A stretch of 64,000 nt of DNA from Oscillatoriaceae cyanobacterium Prado104 (GTDB lineage: Bacteria; Cyanobacteriota; Cyanobacteriia; Cyanobacteriales; Microcoleaceae), in assembly GCA_025454405.1 (NCBI GenBank), contig JALOON010000029.1, positions 1 to 64,000 of the forward strand. The letters run 5' to 3'. The notes beneath the pieces are model-generated. The model had not been told where the DNA came from and searched no databases. It saw only the letters and a program-made list of their open reading frames with translations. Of this stretch, positions 61,703 to 64,000 are shown piece by piece. Made by a program: the position numbers and the translations under genes. Position 1 is the first letter of the stretch. Each line of letters begins with the position of its first letter.

Positions 61703-62130
61703 TGAGCTACTTTGATAGCGATCGCGGTAAATGCGGTGTATCTCAATCAACCTAACGCAAAAACTCAGTAGGCAATTATGGCTCGATCGAGACGCAAATT
61801 GATACTTCAGTTAGCAAGACATCTCCCAAAATTAGGTTTTTGTCCAGATAGTGCGTAGAGGGTTTTTTGCAGCTTGCGCTCGAGAATCACTGCAACCGGG
61901 TTTTTACCTAATCTGCGCGCTACAACCAAGGATTGTCGCAAAAAATCCGGTTTCTGCCTATTTTGGGGTGAGGCGCGATCGTACCAAATCCGCCGTCAAA
62001 GTCAGGTTGAGGGCTCGAGCGCTAATTTCTCCCCCTCCCCCATCTCCCGATCGATGTTGGTTTTTTGTTAAAGATTTGTAAACTGGTTAAGGAGTGCTTT
62101 ACGCATCTAAATATTTTTTCGAGGAGTCCT
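61703..62130 (+). other. Leader of cruF; no gene seen
   Basis: I see no gene here; 60-76-codon frames are repeat-like and have no ribosome-binding site. The last ten bases before the cruF start hold a perfect GAGGAG ribosome-binding site (62121-62126). Confidence 0.5.
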
Positions 62131-63075
62131 ATGAAGCAGCTTGTAATTGCTGAGCGTGCCTGCCTGATTGCCCATATTGCGTCAATGGCTTTTGGATTGG
62201 CAGGCTTACTGGTAGTCATACCCCATCCCGAGCTAGTGATGAGCTTGCCTCCTTTTGGGCAAACCTTGTTCCAGTGGGGGATGGCTGGGGGTGGAGTAGT
62301 TTATATCATCTTCGGTGCAGCAGCGGTTGCTCTCTATGCCTATCGGACCTTGGGTTTAGGTGCTACTCTGACATTTTTGCTGCCTGCAGCGTGTTTATCC
62401 TTGAGTAGCGAATTATTGGGAACCAGTACGGGTTTTCCCTTCGGTCACTATCACTATTTGAGCGGTTTGGGCTACAAAATTGCAGGGCTGGTGCCGTTTA
62501 CAATTCCGCTGTCGTGGTTTTACCTGGGACTGGTTTGTTATGTAATTGCTCGGGCTGGATTGGGCGCGGGTCAAAGCGAATCCAACTGGGCGCGCCAAAT
62601 CGGGGCGATCGCGCTGGGGGCCTTGTTGCTGACAGCTTGGGATTTCGTACTAGATCCGGCGATGAGCCAAACTTCTGTCCCATTTTGGGAGTTTGAGGAA
62701 GTTGGGGCTTTCTTTGGGATGCCTTATCGCAATTTGGCAGGCTGGATGGGTACGGGGGCGCTGTTTATGTCCGTAGCAGCTTTCTGCTGGAGAAAAACTG
62801 CGCTGCAATTCGATCGAGCTCAATTGAGTTTGCCCTTAATGGTTTATGTGGTAAATTTTGCTTTCGGAGCAATTATTACTGTAACTTCTTTAGATTCTCG
62901 GTTCTGGTTCCCGACAGCCCTCGCTGTATTTCTGGGAGTCGTGCCGGCTTTAGCTTTGTGCTGGATGGCTAAACCAGCAGCAAGTGAGGTAACAGTCGCA
63001 ATTCCGTCTCTGGATTTACCTGCCGCGATCGAGGCTGAAATTCCCGTTCCGTCGGTTGGCGCTTTGCGCAAGTAA
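62131..63075 (+). CDS. cruF: CruF-type carotenoid 1',2'-hydratase
   Basis: CruF adds water across the 1',2' bond of gamma-carotene on the way to myxol/myxoxanthophyll glycosides of cyanobacteria. The start at 62131 is chosen over 62065 because GAGGAG (62121-62126) stands four bases before it. The 314-residue protein is membrane-spanning (about seven helices) and carries the family's EL(L)GTSTGFPFGHYHY and AWDFVLDPAMSQ...WEFEEVGAFFGMPYRNLAGWMGTG motifs. The usual partner glycosyltransferase CruG is not next to it. A terminator-like inverted repeat follows. Confidence 0.9.
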   Translation: MKQLVIAERACLIAHIASMAFGLAGLLVVIPHPELVMSLPPFGQTLFQWGMAGGGVVYIIFGAAAVALYAYRTLGLGATLTFLLPAACLSLSSELLGTSTGFPFGHYHYLSGLGYKIAGLVPFTIPLSWFYLGLVCYVIARAGLGAGQSESNWARQIGAIALGALLLTAWDFVLDPAMSQTSVPFWEFEEVGAFFGMPYRNLAGWMGTGALFMSVAAFCWRKTALQFDRAQLSLPLMVYVVNFAFGAIITVTSLDSRFWFPTALAVFLGVVPALALCWMAKPAASEVTVAIPSLDLPAAIEAEIPVPSVGALRK

Positions 63076-63106
63076 TATAGCAGTCCTCAATCATTCGTAA
63101 AAGTTG

Positions 63107-63139
63107 AGAAACCAGGTTTCTTAAAGAAACCTGGTTTCT
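63107..63139. terminator. Bidirectional hairpin between cruF and cpcS
   Basis: AGAAACCAGGTTTCTT (63107-63122) and AAAGAAACCTGGTTTCT (63123-63139) form a long inverted repeat between the convergent cruF and cpcS genes. The core resembles the AGAAACCCGGTTTCT hairpin of the 103-bp elements. Confidence 0.6.
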
Positions 63140-63157
63140 GACTGCACTCCTACTAAA

Positions 63158-63757
63158 TCACCAGCCCAAAGCTGAATAAAAATTGCTGGCTGCAGCCTTA
63201 TCCCCCGCCGCTTCACCTGCTGCATCCCCTTCAGACACAATCCGAACTTCCGTACAGAAAGTCGCCGTACTCGGGCCTCCAAAGCGCTTTACCGTACTCG
63301 TCCGCATCCGCACGTTCGGATTGGCAAACCAAAAACGCTCGATCGAACTCATCGTCTCGTATTCGGTAATCAGCAGCAATGCGTCCTCATCATCCATCTC
63401 AAAACGCCCCGCTACCGGTGCCGTTTCCGCATAGCCGCGTTCCCGCAACATCAAACCCTGTCGCGGATTCTCAGGATCGGGGACGATCGCAAATACCGTA
63501 GAACCTTTGTGATTTTCATCCTCCTTATCCCAAGACATCGAGCCGTTCCAAGTTACAAAAGCTCCGCCGGCAGCGCGACTCGGATCTACTGAGTGCAGCT
63601 TGCAAATCTCGGCCACTCGCTCGTCATCTGCAGCCAGCGCCGTGACTTGAATGTTTGAATCCCCGATCTCCGCTTGGCGAAAAGCCAGGTGGTGAGTGCT
63701 GCGCTGCGATCGCCACTCCCCAGCACTGCTTTGAAAAAACTCCATTGCATCCATCAT
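63158..63757 (-). CDS. cpcS: CpcS/CpeS-type phycobiliprotein lyase
   Basis: CpcS-type lyases attach phycocyanobilin to cysteine 84 of phycobiliproteins. The 199-residue protein opens with MEFFQSSAGEWRSQRSTHHLAFRQ, followed by EICKLHSVDPS, GGAFVTWNGSMSWDKED, LRERGYAETAPVAGRFEM and LITEYETMSSIERFWFANPNVRMRTSTVKRFGG, all typical of the CpcS family's barrel. The C-terminal tail (GEAAGDKAAASN) is low-complexity. Sub-family (CpcS or CpcU) cannot be fixed here. The 63758-64000 end of the window holds its promoter region without further genes. Confidence 0.88.
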   Translation of the reverse strand: MMDAMEFFQSSAGEWRSQRSTHHLAFRQAEIGDSNIQVTALAADDERVAEICKLHSVDPSRAAGGAFVTWNGSMSWDKEDENHKGSTVFAIVPDPENPRQGLMLRERGYAETAPVAGRFEMDDEDALLLITEYETMSSIERFWFANPNVRMRTSTVKRFGGPSTATFCTEVRIVSEGDAAGEAAGDKAAASNFYSALGW

Positions 63758-64000
63758 AAATAGCTCCTTTGGCTGAGGCTTCCCGATTTTTTTTCTTTTT
63801 CATCATAGAACTACCCCCCCACTTAGGTGTAGTTTTGCTACAAAGATGAGTCCGAAAATGTACACCTTGGACAGATTGTCAAGCTAATGTTATGATAGTT
63901 TACAATATAGGGAACAGAACAAATCCCGCCAAACGTCATTCCGATCTATCTGGTAAGTCTATCTCGCAAGGATCGATCGACCTCACGTAGCAAACTGGAG

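Noticed and set aside
1-64000. tRNA, rRNA and other known RNA genes
   Set aside because: No tRNA-like cloverleaf with a GGTTCNANTCC arm, no rRNA and no cobalamin or thiamine riboswitch was recognised on reading; a covariance search would be needed to exclude small RNAs.

Overview
The window reads as chromosomal DNA from a filamentous, non-heterocystous cyanobacterium, probably of the Oscillatoria/Microcoleus/Phormidium type (inference). The grounds are photosystem I genes (psaL, psaI), a cytochrome b6f small subunit (petM), a phycobiliprotein lyase of the CpcS type, a CruF-type carotenoid hydratase, the nirA-nrtABCD-narB nitrate operon, an isoleucyl-tRNA synthetase carrying the cyanobacterial CAAD membrane domain, a very high density of the HIP1 octamer GCGATCGC, and many heptanucleotide tandem repeats.

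Layout. 0.3-3.5 kb: psaL-psaI with a strong terminator, then a lipoprotein and two conserved cyanobacterial proteins of unknown role. 3.6-11.5 kb: a one-strand sensory cluster made of the collapsed remains of a giant Ser/Thr kinase-histidine kinase, a FIST protein with its own histidine kinase, a 900-residue histidine kinase with three GAF domains, a lone receiver, and a REC-PAS-GGDEF diguanylate cyclase. 11.5-18.4 kb: a truncated tenA, a glycosyltransferase, a two-repeat CRISPR relic, ZnuA under a perfect Zur-like palindrome, a response regulator/nucleotide cyclase pair, a spermidine-synthase-like protein and a decayed IS605-type element. 18.4-28.4 kb: a 1203-residue repeat/BON/OmpA protein, pdxA, petM, a triple 130-bp hairpin repeat, a toxin-antitoxin pair, a 103-bp MITE-like palindrome and ileS. 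29-36.2 kb: an accessory island with a TnpB element lying inside a broken DUF5615 toxin gene, two intact DUF433 antitoxin genes whose toxins are both destroyed, and a divergent locus of a short STAND NTPase opposite a GTPase, a small amphipathic protein and a zinc-ribbon protein. 36.4-43 kb: PrxQ, a large repeat protein ending in a C39-like peptidase, a PEP-CTERM surface protein. 43.2-58.1 kb: the nitrate assimilation operon with an NtcA promoter, then psiE, rimM, a NarL-type regulator and moeA. 58.3-64 kb: a membrane protein, an ADP-ribosylglycohydrolase, a Uma2 nuclease, cobO, cruF and cpcS.

How the genes fit together. The nitrate block is a complete route: NrtABCD imports nitrate, NarB reduces it to nitrite with a molybdopterin cofactor whose last step needs MoeA, and NirA reduces nitrite to ammonium using a ferredoxin domain fused to its own C terminus. 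NrtD carries an unusual transmembrane and periplasmic-like extension. The 4-11.5 kb cluster looks like a route from gas or redox (FIST) and possibly light (GAF) sensing to cyclic-di-GMP. The 29-36 kb island is the best candidate for an undescribed system: the STAND NTPase/GTPase/zinc-ribbon locus sits between broken toxin-antitoxin modules and a TnpB element.
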